Assembly: GCA_946479515.1 (NCBI GenBank)
Contig: CAMLGF010000021.1
Span: forward strand, 1-50,832
Length of the DNA stretch: 50,832 bases
Source of the DNA: an uncultured Pseudomonadota bacterium
Lineage (GTDB): Bacteria; Pseudomonadota; Gammaproteobacteria; Steroidobacterales; Steroidobacteraceae
Reading direction: 5' to 3'
The notes under the pieces were generated by a model that worked only from the letters and a program-made list of their open reading frames with translations, did no database searches and was not told where the DNA came from. Made by a program: the position numbers and the translations under genes. Shown piece after piece: positions 16,544-24,508 of the stretch. Positions within the stretch are counted from its first letter, which is position 1. Each line of letters starts with the position of its first letter.

Positions 16544-16807
16544 TCAGCGGTCCGTGAGGAGCTCGTCGAGCTTGCCTGCCTGTTCGAGGGCGAGAAGGTC
16601 GTCGCTTCCGCCCACGTGCCGGCCGCCGATGAAGATCTGCGGCACGGTGCGCCGCCCGCTGCGGTTCTGCATTTCGGTGCGCTTCTCGGGCGCCGCTTCC
16701 ACGTCGATGTCCTCGAAGGGCACGCCCTTGCGAGTGAGCAGGGTACGGGCCCGGCTGCAATAGGGGCACCAGCTCGTGGTGTACATCGTCACCGCGGGAG
16801 CTGCCAT
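16544..16807 (-). CDS. grxC: Glutaredoxin 3
   Basis: An 87-residue dithiol glutaredoxin. Active site CPYC at residues 14-17; cis-proline TVPQIFI near 54; glutathione-binding GGSDDL near 66. It reduces disulfides with glutathione, which the gor product further along the window would regenerate. It starts three bases after the rhodanese-like gene and is followed by secB 41 bases later. Confidence 0.96.
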   Translation of the reverse strand: MAAPAVTMYTTSWCPYCSRARTLLTRKGVPFEDIDVEAAPEKRTEMQNRSGRRTVPQIFIGGRHVGGSDDLLALEQAGKLDELLTDR

Positions 16808-16810
16808 CAG

Positions 16811-17233
16811 CTACGCCTTCGCGACCGGAAGATTCTCCGCGCGCCAGCCGGCGAAGCCGCCACGCAGCGAGAACGCCTTGGTGAAACCCTGGGTGTTGAG
16901 CTGGCGGACGGCCGCGGCCGCGAGCGAGCCGGACGCATCGATGACGACCACCGGCTTCTCCTTGTACCGCTTCAGGCTGTCGCCGGCGGTGAGGATCTGG
17001 TCCGAGGGTAGCTGCCTGGCGCCCTTCACATGGCCCAGCGCGAACTCCTCGGGCTTGCGGATGTCGAGCACCAGAGCGCCCTGGTTCATGAGCCGGATGA
17101 GCTCCTGTGAGGAGATGGCGGCGAATGCGGTCGCGCGCAGGCGTGATTCGTTGGCGATCACGATGATCAGCGCCAGCAGCGCGGCGGCCGCGAGCAGCGG
17201 GTGATGGGTGATGTATTCGATGAGGCGGGCCAT
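16811..17233 (-). CDS. Membrane-anchored rhodanese-like protein (YibN-like), catalytic Cys absent
   Basis: 140 residues: one N-terminal membrane helix (residues 12-27) and a rhodanese domain at 38-140, with LVLDIRKPEEFALGHVKGA and the terminal LRGGFAGWRAENLP. The active-site loop reads VVVIDASGS, with Asp99 where a sulfurtransferase has cysteine, so it is probably not a sulfurtransferase. It matches the position of E. coli yibN upstream of grxC-secB. A perfect TATAAT is 11 bases before the ATG. Confidence 0.9.
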   Translation of the reverse strand: MARLIEYITHHPLLAAAALLALIIVIANESRLRATAFAAISSQELIRLMNQGALVLDIRKPEEFALGHVKGARQLPSDQILTAGDSLKRYKEKPVVVIDASGSLAAAAVRQLNTQGFTKAFSLRGGFAGWRAENLPVAKA

Positions 17234-17244
17234 AAAGGGTGCGC

Positions 17245-17250
17245 ATTATA
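17245..17250 (-). promoter_or_regulatory. -10 element of the yibN-like/grxC/secB unit
   Basis: Perfect TATAAT on the minus strand ending 11 bases before the ATG at 17233, with no Shine-Dalgarno in between. It lies in the 67-base divergent space shared with envC. Confidence 0.55.
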
Positions 17251-17294
17251 GCGACCGCGAGTGTTTGCGCCTTATTTCAGGGAAGCGGGCTGCC

Positions 17295-17300
17295 TACAAT
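17295..17300 (+). promoter_or_regulatory. -10-like element abutting the envC start codon
   Basis: TACAAT ends immediately before the ATG at 17301. A transcript from it would begin about 7 bases later, near the second in-frame ATG at 17307, i.e. a leaderless message starting at that codon. No Shine-Dalgarno is present for either ATG. Confidence 0.4.
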
Positions 17301-18467
17301 ATGACCATGCGTTCCATTCTGCCGGCGGCCGCGCTGCTCCTATTCTTACTTGGGCTCGGGCCAACGGTCGCCAGGGAGTCCAACCCCGCCAGGGCGGAGG
17401 CCGAGCTCAAGGCCGTCCGCGAGCAGATCGAGAAGGTCAGGGCGGAAATGGCGCGGGACGCCGGCCGGCGCGACCAGCTGGCGCGCGAGATCGAGGACAG
17501 CGAGAAGTCGGTGAGCGCCGCGCGCATGGAACTGGACGAGCTGCGTCGCGAACGCGCCGACCACGCTGCCCGCCGCGCCGACCTCGCCGCGCAGCGTCGC
17601 GCCGAAGAAGCCGCGCTCGCCCGCGACCGCGAGGCACTCGCCGGCCAGATCCGCGCCGCGCACATGATCGGCCAGGAAGAGCCGCTCAAACTACTCCTGA
17701 ACCAACGCGACCCGGCGCAGGCGGGGCGCGTGCTCACCTACTACCAGTATTTCGGTCGCGCGCGTGCCGGACAGATCGCTGCCATCAACGGCCACATCGG
17801 CGAGCTGAAAACGCTGGACGCCGGTCTAGCCGAGGAGGGACAGCGGCTCGCGGCCCTGGAAGAGCAGCAGCGGGGCGAGGTCGCCAAGCTGCAGTCCGCA
17901 CGTGACCGACGCGGTCGCGCCCTGGCGGCGCTCGAAGCCGAATCCAGGAGCCGGGCCCGGCAGCTCGAGCGGCTCAAGAATCAGCAGGGTGGCCTCGAAA
18001 AGCTGGTGCGCGAGCTGCGCCGCGCCCTCGAGCGCGTCGAACAGTTCCCCACCGACAGCAAGGACGCCTTCGCACGGCTGCGCGGCAAGCTCACCTGGCC
18101 GGTGAGCGGCAGGTTGTTGGCGTCCTACGGCCAGGTGCGCGCCGGCGGAATGAAATGGGATGGCGTGCTCGTGTCCGGTGCGCAAGGCTCCGCGGTCCAC
18201 GCCGTTTATCACGGGCGCGTGGTGTATGCCGACTGGCTGTCCGGACTGGGTCTGCTGACCATCATCGATCACGGCGATGGCTATCTGAGCCTCTACGGGC
18301 ACAACGAGCGTCTCTACAAGGAAGTGGGCGAGAAAGTGACCGCCGGCGACACCATCGCCACCATGGGCGACTCGGGCGGCAGGCAGTCCCCGGCCCTCTA
18401 TTTCGAGATCCGCAAGGCGGGCAAACCCGTGGATCCGCGGCCCTGGTTCAAGACTGCGGCTCCCTGA
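17301..18467 (+). CDS. envC: Murein hydrolase activator EnvC
   Basis: About 388 residues from the ATG at 17301 (or 17307). A signal peptide (RSILPAAALLLFLLGLGPTVA) is followed by a long coiled coil at residues 25-255 and a C-terminal LytM/M23 domain at about 275-385. The LytM zinc ligands are degenerate: the first-His position reads MKWDGV, though HGDGY and YGHNE remain. This fits EnvC, which activates the amidases AmiA/AmiB at the septum through FtsEX rather than cutting peptidoglycan itself. Divergent from the yibN-like gene; a GGDEF/EAL gene and ctpA follow. Confidence 0.93.
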   Translation: MTMRSILPAAALLLFLLGLGPTVARESNPARAEAELKAVREQIEKVRAEMARDAGRRDQLAREIEDSEKSVSAARMELDELRRERADHAARRADLAAQRRAEEAALARDREALAGQIRAAHMIGQEEPLKLLLNQRDPAQAGRVLTYYQYFGRARAGQIAAINGHIGELKTLDAGLAEEGQRLAALEEQQRGEVAKLQSARDRRGRALAALEAESRSRARQLERLKNQQGGLEKLVRELRRALERVEQFPTDSKDAFARLRGKLTWPVSGRLLASYGQVRAGGMKWDGVLVSGAQGSAVHAVYHGRVVYADWLSGLGLLTIIDHGDGYLSLYGHNERLYKEVGEKVTAGDTIATMGDSGGRQSPALYFEIRKAGKPVDPRPWFKTAAP

Positions 18468-18539
18468 AGAAAACGCCTGGAAGAAAACGCCAACTGCATC
18501 AACGCCCTAAGGGCTTGTTTGGGCGAAGTTCTGCCGTTG

Positions 18540-20753
18540 ATGTCGTTCGAAGCCTCCATGGAGCCCTACGCCCAGCTGGTGCGCTCGCTATTGCCGCGCG
18601 CGGCCTCGGTGAGCCTGTTCGACAACTCGGGCAAGTTGTTGTGGAGCAGCGCGGCATCGGCCAACCCCGAGCTCTTCGCCGTCGTGTTGCAGGCGATCGC
18701 GCAGCTGGAGAACGACCGCGAGAGCGCCGGCCAGCATTGCGCCCTCTCCGGCGATGCCCTGGCCTATCTATTCTGGCTGCGAGACGCGCCCGGCTGCGTG
18801 GCGGCGATCGCGGCCGTGGTCTGCAACCGTGCACCGCAGTCGATGGAAATGCTGCCGTTCTCCTTCGTGCACGAACAGCTGAAGCCGGCGATCGAACTGC
18901 TGCGGCGAGACCTGCTGGCACGCGCCAGCATCGATCGACTCAATGAGTCGCTGAGCGCGCGCGACAAGGACCTGGAATTGCTGCTGTCGGTCACCGGCAG
19001 CCATCCGAAGGCGGGTGGTGCCGACGACCTGCAGAGCCTGCTCGCCAACGCCGCCAATCATCTGAAGTGCGTGCTGGCCGGCATCGTCGTCCCCGACAAG
19101 GGCCTCACGCTGTCGTTCCCCGACAGCCACGACAACAGCATCCTGACTCGCACGCAGCGCCAGCTGCTGGCCATCACGCAGACGCGGCGCGACCCGCTGG
19201 TCATCAATCGCATCGCCACGCAGGCCGGGCAGGTGGCGATTCCCTACCGCATCCTCGCCTGCCCCCTGCGCCAGGGCTCCGGCCGCACGTCCGGCGTGCT
19301 GGCGTTGTTTCGCAAGCTGGAGGCGCCGGAATTCATCGGCCGCGACGTGCACCTCGCCGACCTGGTCGCGCACAAGGTCGCCGCCAGCATCGAGACCAGC
19401 TACGACTCGCTGTCCGGCCTACTGACGCGCGCGGCGCTCGAGCAGCGCGTCAAGCTCATGTTCGCCGAGGCGGGCGCGCGCGTGCAACGCTGGAGCCTGC
19501 TGTACGTCGACATAGACGAGCTGCACGTCATCAACGAAAACTTCGGCATGCACGTGGGTGACCAGGCGATCGCGCAGATCGGCGATCTACTGCGCAAGCA
19601 TCTGCCGGCGAATTCCTTCGCGGCGCGCATTTCCGGCGATCGCTTCGCGGTGGTCATGCCATCCGAGATGGACGAGGCCGCGATGTTCGGCGAGGGTCTT
19701 CGCGAGGGCGTCACGCGCCTGTCCACCGCGCACGTGGACGCGCGCTATCGCCTGTCGATCAGTATCGGCGTGACGCCGTTCAGTGGTCGGGACGGCGAGC
19801 TCGGGCGCTCGTTGGCCGAGGCCGAGTCGGCCTGCAAGGCGGCCAAGGACCGCGGCCGCAATCGCCTCGAGACCTTCCAGGAAAACGACGTCTCCATCAT
19901 CCGGCGCTTCACGGACATCAACGTGGCCACCGACGTGCGCGGCGCGCTGGCCGAGAACCGGCTGCGCCTGGAGGCGCAGCTGATCGCGCCCTTCACCAGC
20001 CAGCCCCTGAACGAGTCGCACGCCAAGCCGCACTACGAGCTGCTGCTGCGCATGCTCGATCCGGAAGGCAACACCATCGGTCCCGACCGCTTCCTCTCCG
20101 CGGCCCTGCGCTACCAGATGATGCCCACCATCGACCGCTGGGTGATCGCGAGCGTCATCGACATGCTGCGTCCGCGCCGTGACCTGCTGGCGAATGCGCC
20201 GGTCTGCTTCACCATCAACTTCTCCGGCCAGTCGCTGCACGACGAGGAATTCTCCGACTACGTGATCCGCAGCATTGAGACCAGCCGAATCAATCCGGCG
20301 GTGTTCTGCTTCGAGCTCACCGAGAGCGCGGCGGTCGCCAGCATCAACGACGCGGAAAAGCTCATGCAGCGCCTGCGCAAGCTGGGATGCGGCGTGGCAC
20401 TCGACGACTTCGGTACCGGCCTGTCGTCGCTGTCGTACCTACGCTCCATGCCCGTGTCGATGCTCAAGATCGATGGCAGCTTCGTGCGCGACATCCTGCG
20501 CGACGAGCGGGCGGAATCCATGGTGCGCGCCATCGCGCAGCTGGCGCGCGCCATGAACATCACCACAGTGGCGGAGTACGTCGAGACCGAGGAGATCCGT
20601 ACCCGCATCCGATCACTGGGTGTCGACTACGGTCAGGGCTTCGCGATCGCCAGGCCGGTACCGGTGGCTGAAGTCCTGGATGTCCTGCCGGTGCTCGCCG
20701 CCGCCACGCCTGGCGCCTTTCTCCTCGACGAGCCCGCCCGCCATACGGGCTGA
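18540..20753 (+). CDS. GAF-like/degenerate GGDEF/EAL protein, probable c-di-GMP phosphodiesterase
   Basis: 737 residues from ATG 18540 (a TTG at 18519 is possible). No membrane segment. The first 280 residues look like one or two sensory (GAF-like) domains. The GGDEF domain at about 290-430 has SGDRF at 365-369 instead of GGDEF, so it probably makes no c-di-GMP. The EAL domain at about 450-725 looks complete: ELLLR from Glu500, the Asn in INFSG, ELTES, DDFGTGLSS, the Lys in LKIDGSF, AEYVE and YGQGFAI. It is thus a likely phosphodiesterase. It sits 72 bases after envC and 23 before ctpA. Confidence 0.9.
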   Translation: MSFEASMEPYAQLVRSLLPRAASVSLFDNSGKLLWSSAASANPELFAVVLQAIAQLENDRESAGQHCALSGDALAYLFWLRDAPGCVAAIAAVVCNRAPQSMEMLPFSFVHEQLKPAIELLRRDLLARASIDRLNESLSARDKDLELLLSVTGSHPKAGGADDLQSLLANAANHLKCVLAGIVVPDKGLTLSFPDSHDNSILTRTQRQLLAITQTRRDPLVINRIATQAGQVAIPYRILACPLRQGSGRTSGVLALFRKLEAPEFIGRDVHLADLVAHKVAASIETSYDSLSGLLTRAALEQRVKLMFAEAGARVQRWSLLYVDIDELHVINENFGMHVGDQAIAQIGDLLRKHLPANSFAARISGDRFAVVMPSEMDEAAMFGEGLREGVTRLSTAHVDARYRLSISIGVTPFSGRDGELGRSLAEAESACKAAKDRGRNRLETFQENDVSIIRRFTDINVATDVRGALAENRLRLEAQLIAPFTSQPLNESHAKPHYELLLRMLDPEGNTIGPDRFLSAALRYQMMPTIDRWVIASVIDMLRPRRDLLANAPVCFTINFSGQSLHDEEFSDYVIRSIETSRINPAVFCFELTESAAVASINDAEKLMQRLRKLGCGVALDDFGTGLSSLSYLRSMPVSMLKIDGSFVRDILRDERAESMVRAIAQLARAMNITTVAEYVETEEIRTRIRSLGVDYGQGFAIARPVPVAEVLDVLPVLAAATPGAFLLDEPARHTG

Positions 20754-20762
20754 CGGCTGGGT

Positions 20763-20768
20763 TAGGAT
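20763..20768 (+). promoter_or_regulatory. Putative -10 element of ctpA
   Basis: TAGGAT ends eight bases before the ATG at 20777, without a Shine-Dalgarno between them. Confidence 0.35.
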
Positions 20769-20776
20769 GCCGGCCC

Positions 20777-22063
20777 ATGAAGCTGCTGCTGGCCGGCATC
20801 GTGATTGGTTGTCTCATCGCACTCGGTGGCAGCGTCCTCGCCCATCGTGACGACCCGCCCGCACCCGCCACCGCCGCCGCGAGCGCCGTCGCGCCGCCAG
20901 CGGGTCCGCTGAGCCCGGCTGAATCGACCCAGCTTGCCGAGGTCATGGAGCGGGTGCAGCGCGATTACGTTGATGAGGTGCGTCATCCCGAGCTCATCGA
21001 CGATGCGCTGCGCGGCCTGGTCGGCGGTCTGGATCCCTACTCCTCCTATCTCGACGCCGAGGAATACGCGGATCTGCGTGTGAGCACCGCCGGCACGTAC
21101 GCCGGCATCGGCATCGAGGTTTCCACCGCGGACCGCGCGCTGCGCGTGGTGCGACCCTTTCGTGATTCGCCGGCCGAGGCGGCCGGCATCCAGAGCGGTG
21201 ATTTGATCGCGGCCATCGACGGCACGCCGGTGGGCAAGGATCTCGAAGCCGCCATGGCGCGCATGCGCGGGCCACGCGGTTCGACGGTCAAGCTCGCAGT
21301 GACGCGAGTCGGCCAGGCGCTGCCGCTCGAGTTCACCGTGGAGCGCGCGCAGGTCGATGTGCACAGCGTGGCCGTGGCGGCACTCGCGGGCGGTTACGCC
21401 TATCTGCGCATCACTGCGTTCAGCGACACCACCACCGCGGATTTCAACACCGGAATCGCGCGCCTGCGCCGCGAACTCAAGGCCCGGCCGCGCGGCATCG
21501 TCATCGACCTGCGCAACAACCCGGGCGGGGTGCTCGAGTCGGCCGTGGACGTGGCCGACCAGCTGCTCGAAGAAGGCATCATCGTCACCGCCGATGGCCG
21601 CACTCCTGCCGCCCGATTCACCATGCAGGCCACGCCCGGCGAAGTGCTGCCCGGCGTGCCCGTGGTCGTGCTGGTGAACGGCTCCACGGCGTCGGCGGCC
21701 GAGATTCTCGCCGGCGCGCTGCAGGATCATCATCGCGCGGTGCTCCTGGGCCGGCGGACCTTCGGCAAGGGATCAGTGCAGACGGTGACGCCACTGTCCG
21801 GCGGGCGCGCCATCAAGCTCACGACGTCTCGCTATCACACGCCCTCCGGGCGCTCGATCCAGGGCCGCGGCATCGAACCCGACCGCGAGTTCGCGGAAGT
21901 CGACGGCCTGCCGCTCGACCTGGACGACGCGCGGGTTCGCGCCACCCTGGCGAGCCGCGATCCGGCTGTGCGCGCCGCACTGGAATTGCTCAAGGGCCGC
22001 AAGCCTGCGGCCGGCCGCGAGCCCGGTGCCGGCCTCACCGCGATGACTCCCGCATGGAATTGA
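20777..22063 (+). CDS. ctpA: C-terminal processing peptidase, S41 family (CtpA-like)
   Basis: A 428-residue envelope protease. An N-terminal signal segment (LLLAGIVIGCLIALGGSVLA) is followed by a helical region, a PDZ domain at about 95-170 and the S41 catalytic domain at 190-370. Ser306 in TASAAE and Lys331 in FGKGSVQ are spaced 25 residues apart, the same as the Ser430/Lys455 dyad of E. coli Tsp. Homologues trim lipoproteins and peptidoglycan hydrolases. The position after envC is typical of gammaproteobacteria. It overlaps the DedA gene by ten bases. Confidence 0.95.
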   Translation: MKLLLAGIVIGCLIALGGSVLAHRDDPPAPATAAASAVAPPAGPLSPAESTQLAEVMERVQRDYVDEVRHPELIDDALRGLVGGLDPYSSYLDAEEYADLRVSTAGTYAGIGIEVSTADRALRVVRPFRDSPAEAAGIQSGDLIAAIDGTPVGKDLEAAMARMRGPRGSTVKLAVTRVGQALPLEFTVERAQVDVHSVAVAALAGGYAYLRITAFSDTTTADFNTGIARLRRELKARPRGIVIDLRNNPGGVLESAVDVADQLLEEGIIVTADGRTPAARFTMQATPGEVLPGVPVVVLVNGSTASAAEILAGALQDHHRAVLLGRRTFGKGSVQTVTPLSGGRAIKLTTSRYHTPSGRSIQGRGIEPDREFAEVDGLPLDLDDARVRATLASRDPAVRAALELLKGRKPAAGREPGAGLTAMTPAWN

Positions 22064-22689
22064 TCACGTGGTTTGCCGATCTCATCCTGCATCTCGACGA
22101 CCACCTGGTCGAGTTGCTGCGCGATTATGGCTTCTGGGTGTATCTCATCCTGTTCGTCATCATCTTCGCGGAGACCGGTTTCGTGGTTACGCCATTCCTG
22201 CCGGGCGACTCGCTGTTGTTCGCGGCCGGCGCACTGGCTGCGGTGGATGACAGCCAGACCCTGTCACCGCTGTGGTTGTCCATCACGCTGGTCACGGCCG
22301 CCATTCTCGGCAATACCACCAACTACCACATCGGCAGGTGGATAGGGCCGCCGGCCTTCAGCGGCAAGATCCGCTTCCTCAAGGTGGAATACCTGCGCCG
22401 CACGGAAGAATTCTTCGCGCGCCACGGCAACATGACCATCGTGCTGTCGCGCTTCGCGCCCATCGTGCGCACCTGTGCGCCGTTCGTGGCCGGTGTAGGA
22501 CGGATGCCCTATGCGCGCTTCCAGACATACAACGTCATCGGCGGGCTTTGCTGGGTGTTGCTGTTCACCTGGGCGGGTTATTTCATCGGCAACATTCCTT
22601 TCATCAAGGACAATTTCGGGCTCGTGACGCTGGCGATCATCGCGGTGTCGCTGGTGCCGGTGGTCTGGGTGGCCTTCAAAAAGGACTGA
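22054..22689 (+). CDS. DedA-family membrane protein
   Basis: 211 residues, 4-5 hydrophobic segments. DedA signatures: the re-entrant FLPGDSLLFAAGAL near residue 48, GNTTNYHIGRWIG near 86 and RFAPIVRTCAPFVAGVGRM near 130 with the conserved arginines. DedA proteins act in the inner membrane; recent work ties them to lipid-carrier (undecaprenyl phosphate) recycling and to proton-motive-force homeostasis. It overlaps ctpA and is one base from the next gene, so co-transcription is likely. Confidence 0.94.
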   Translation: MELITWFADLILHLDDHLVELLRDYGFWVYLILFVIIFAETGFVVTPFLPGDSLLFAAGALAAVDDSQTLSPLWLSITLVTAAILGNTTNYHIGRWIGPPAFSGKIRFLKVEYLRRTEEFFARHGNMTIVLSRFAPIVRTCAPFVAGVGRMPYARFQTYNVIGGLCWVLLFTWAGYFIGNIPFIKDNFGLVTLAIIAVSLVPVVWVAFKKD

Positions 22690-22690
22690 C

Positions 22691-23167
22691 ATGAGCGGCG
22701 CGTACCGCAGCTTCGCCCATCGCGTCGATATCGACGTGCCGGTGCAGCGCGTGTGGCGGGCATTCACCGACAGTCGCGTGCTGGAGCGCTGGACGGCTCG
22801 CGGCGCCACGATCACGCCGCGCGAACGAGGGCGGATGCGCGTGCTGTTCGGACCGGGCATCGAGCTCGACGGCCACATCGACGTGCTGGTGACGCCGCAG
22901 CGCATGCGGCTGATATTGCTTCCGACCCCGGGCATGCCGGCCGCCGAGGGACAGGCAGCGGAGGCCGTCATCGTCGAAGACTTCCTGTTCGAACGCAGCC
23001 CGCCTGCCGCCACGGCCATACGCCTCTTGTCGAGCGGAGTGCCCTCGGCGCAGGCCTGGGTGACGTACTATCTGAAGAAGCGCCGGCATTGGGAGCTGGC
23101 GCTGGCCCGTCTCAAGGTGTTCCTCGAGAAGGGCCTCGACGAGAAAACACCCGAACCGAGGTACTGA
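22691..23167 (+). CDS. SRPBCC (AHSA1/START-like) domain protein
   Basis: 158 residues with an SRPBCC-type opening, VDIDVPVQRVWRAFTD, then VLERWTARGATITP, characteristic of AHSA1/activator-like proteins that hold a hydrophobic ligand. The C-terminal helix is WVTYYLKKRRHWELALARLKVFLEKG. The ligand and role are unknown. It lies one base after dedA and five bases before a small membrane protein, so it probably belongs to a ctpA-dedA unit. Confidence 0.8.
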   Translation: MSGAYRSFAHRVDIDVPVQRVWRAFTDSRVLERWTARGATITPRERGRMRVLFGPGIELDGHIDVLVTPQRMRLILLPTPGMPAAEGQAAEAVIVEDFLFERSPPAATAIRLLSSGVPSAQAWVTYYLKKRRHWELALARLKVFLEKGLDEKTPEPRY

Positions 23168-23172
23168 AGCAC

Positions 23173-23550
23173 ATGGCGGGTTTCCTGTTGCGCGGCCTGG
23201 TGGCCGCACTGGGTCTGTGGGCGGCCACGGCGATGCTCGACGGCATCGCCATCGACTCGGCTGCCACGTTGATCCTCGCCGGGCTGTTGTTGGGCGTGGT
23301 GAATGCCGTCGTTCGGCCTTTCGCGTTGCTCCTGTCGCTGCCCGCGCTGGTCGTGTCGCTCGGGCTGTTCCTGTTGGTCATCAACGCCGCCATGCTGGGC
23401 CTGGTGGCACTCATGCTGCCCGGTTTCCGGATCGCGGGGTTCTGGTCCGCCGTGGGCGCGGCGCTCATTGTCAGCATCGTGAGCTGGGTGGGTTCCTGGT
23501 TCATAGGCTCGCGGGGGCGCGTCGAAATCATCCGTGCGCCGCGAGACTGA
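23173..23550 (+). CDS. Small four-helix membrane protein, PF04020 (phage-holin-like/YvlD) family
   Basis: 125 residues, nearly all hydrophobic, with helices at about 4-22, 26-48, 55-78 and 86-110. The repeated pattern LLLGVVNAVVRPFALLLSLP, with the conserved N-x-x-V-R-P, and LPGFRIAGFWSAVGAALIVS are typical of this family. Despite the name it is a bacterial housekeeping-type membrane protein, not evidence of a prophage. ATG 23173 is the first start after the SRPBCC stop. Confidence 0.85.
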   Translation: MAGFLLRGLVAALGLWAATAMLDGIAIDSAATLILAGLLLGVVNAVVRPFALLLSLPALVVSLGLFLLVINAAMLGLVALMLPGFRIAGFWSAVGAALIVSIVSWVGSWFIGSRGRVEIIRAPRD

Positions 23551-23556
23551 CCGCGC

Positions 23557-24495
23557 CTAGCTGGCCGTCGACGGCTCCTTCTGCTGGTCTTCATCCAGCC
23601 GCCTGGTTTCCTTTCGCGGCCAGCTGACCAGGGCCACGCCCACGAACATCACGACCATGCCGGCGATCTGGTTGGCGCCGAGGCGCTCGTCGAGAATCCA
23701 CCAGCCGAGCACCGCCGCGATGGCCGGGTTGACGTAGCTGTATGTGCCCACCATGGCGGGCGTGGTATTGCGCGCCAGCCAGGAAAACGCGGTGTAGGCG
23801 ACGCAGGAACTGGCGATCGTGAGATACGCCATGGCCAACAGCCCCGGGCGTGACCAGGTCCAGCGTTGCGCCTCGCCCAATGTCAGCCCCACGCCAGTCA
23901 TCATGAGACCGCCCAGCAACATCTGCACGGCCGAGAACGGCAGCAGGTCGAGCCGCGAATGCGCATTGCGGATGTACACCGTGGTGGCCGACCAGACGAA
24001 CACGATCAGCAGGATCAACAGCTGGTAGCCGAGATGGTCGACACGCGCGCCGCCGCGTGGCCAGACGATGAGCGCCGTGCCGCCAAAGCCGATGACCAGG
24101 CCGACCAGCGTGCGGGGGTCGAGCGGATGCGCGCGGCGGCCGCGCGTGGCGAGCAGTGCGATCCAAAGTGCCGCGGTGGCATTGAGGATGGCTGTCTGGT
24201 TGGATGCGACGTACTGCATGGCCCAGTTGGTACAAGCATTCGGGATCAGCACGCTGCCCACCGCGACGATCGCCAGGCGCTTCCACTCCGCGGCGTCGAG
24301 CTCGAACCGGCGACCGAGCGCCAGCGAAACGCCGGCCAGCAGCAGGCCGGCACAGATGAAGCGCACGCCACCGAACAGCACCGGCGGCAGGATGTGCACG
24401 CCGATGCTCGCCACCATGTACGTCGAACCCCAGACGAGATAGACGATTGCAAAGGCGATCGCGAGCTTCGCCCTGCGCGAGGAAAACGGGGACAA
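23557..24495 (-). CDS. EamA/DMT-superfamily transporter
   Basis: 312 residues with ten predicted membrane helices in two EamA repeats. The first starts IAFAIVYLVWGSTYMVASIG; the second (about 150-290) ends with YVNPAIAAVLGWWILDERLG. The substrate is unknown; relatives export amino acids or metabolites. The start is TTG at 24495 with AGGGA about seven bases upstream. It lies 13 bases after the OPT gene and is the last gene of the peptide-use operon, where it could export surplus amino acids released from peptides. Confidence 0.9.
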   Translation of the reverse strand: MSPFSSRRAKLAIAFAIVYLVWGSTYMVASIGVHILPPVLFGGVRFICAGLLLAGVSLALGRRFELDAAEWKRLAIVAVGSVLIPNACTNWAMQYVASNQTAILNATAALWIALLATRGRRAHPLDPRTLVGLVIGFGGTALIVWPRGGARVDHLGYQLLILLIVFVWSATTVYIRNAHSRLDLLPFSAVQMLLGGLMMTGVGLTLGEAQRWTWSRPGLLAMAYLTIASSCVAYTAFSWLARNTTPAMVGTYSYVNPAIAAVLGWWILDERLGANQIAGMVVMFVGVALVSWPRKETRRLDEDQQKEPSTAS

Positions 24496-24508
24496 GGGAA
24501 GTCCCTGA

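Noticed and set aside
23173..23550. Phage holin as evidence of a prophage
   Set aside because: PF04020 proteins are widespread chromosomal membrane proteins, and no phage genes are near.
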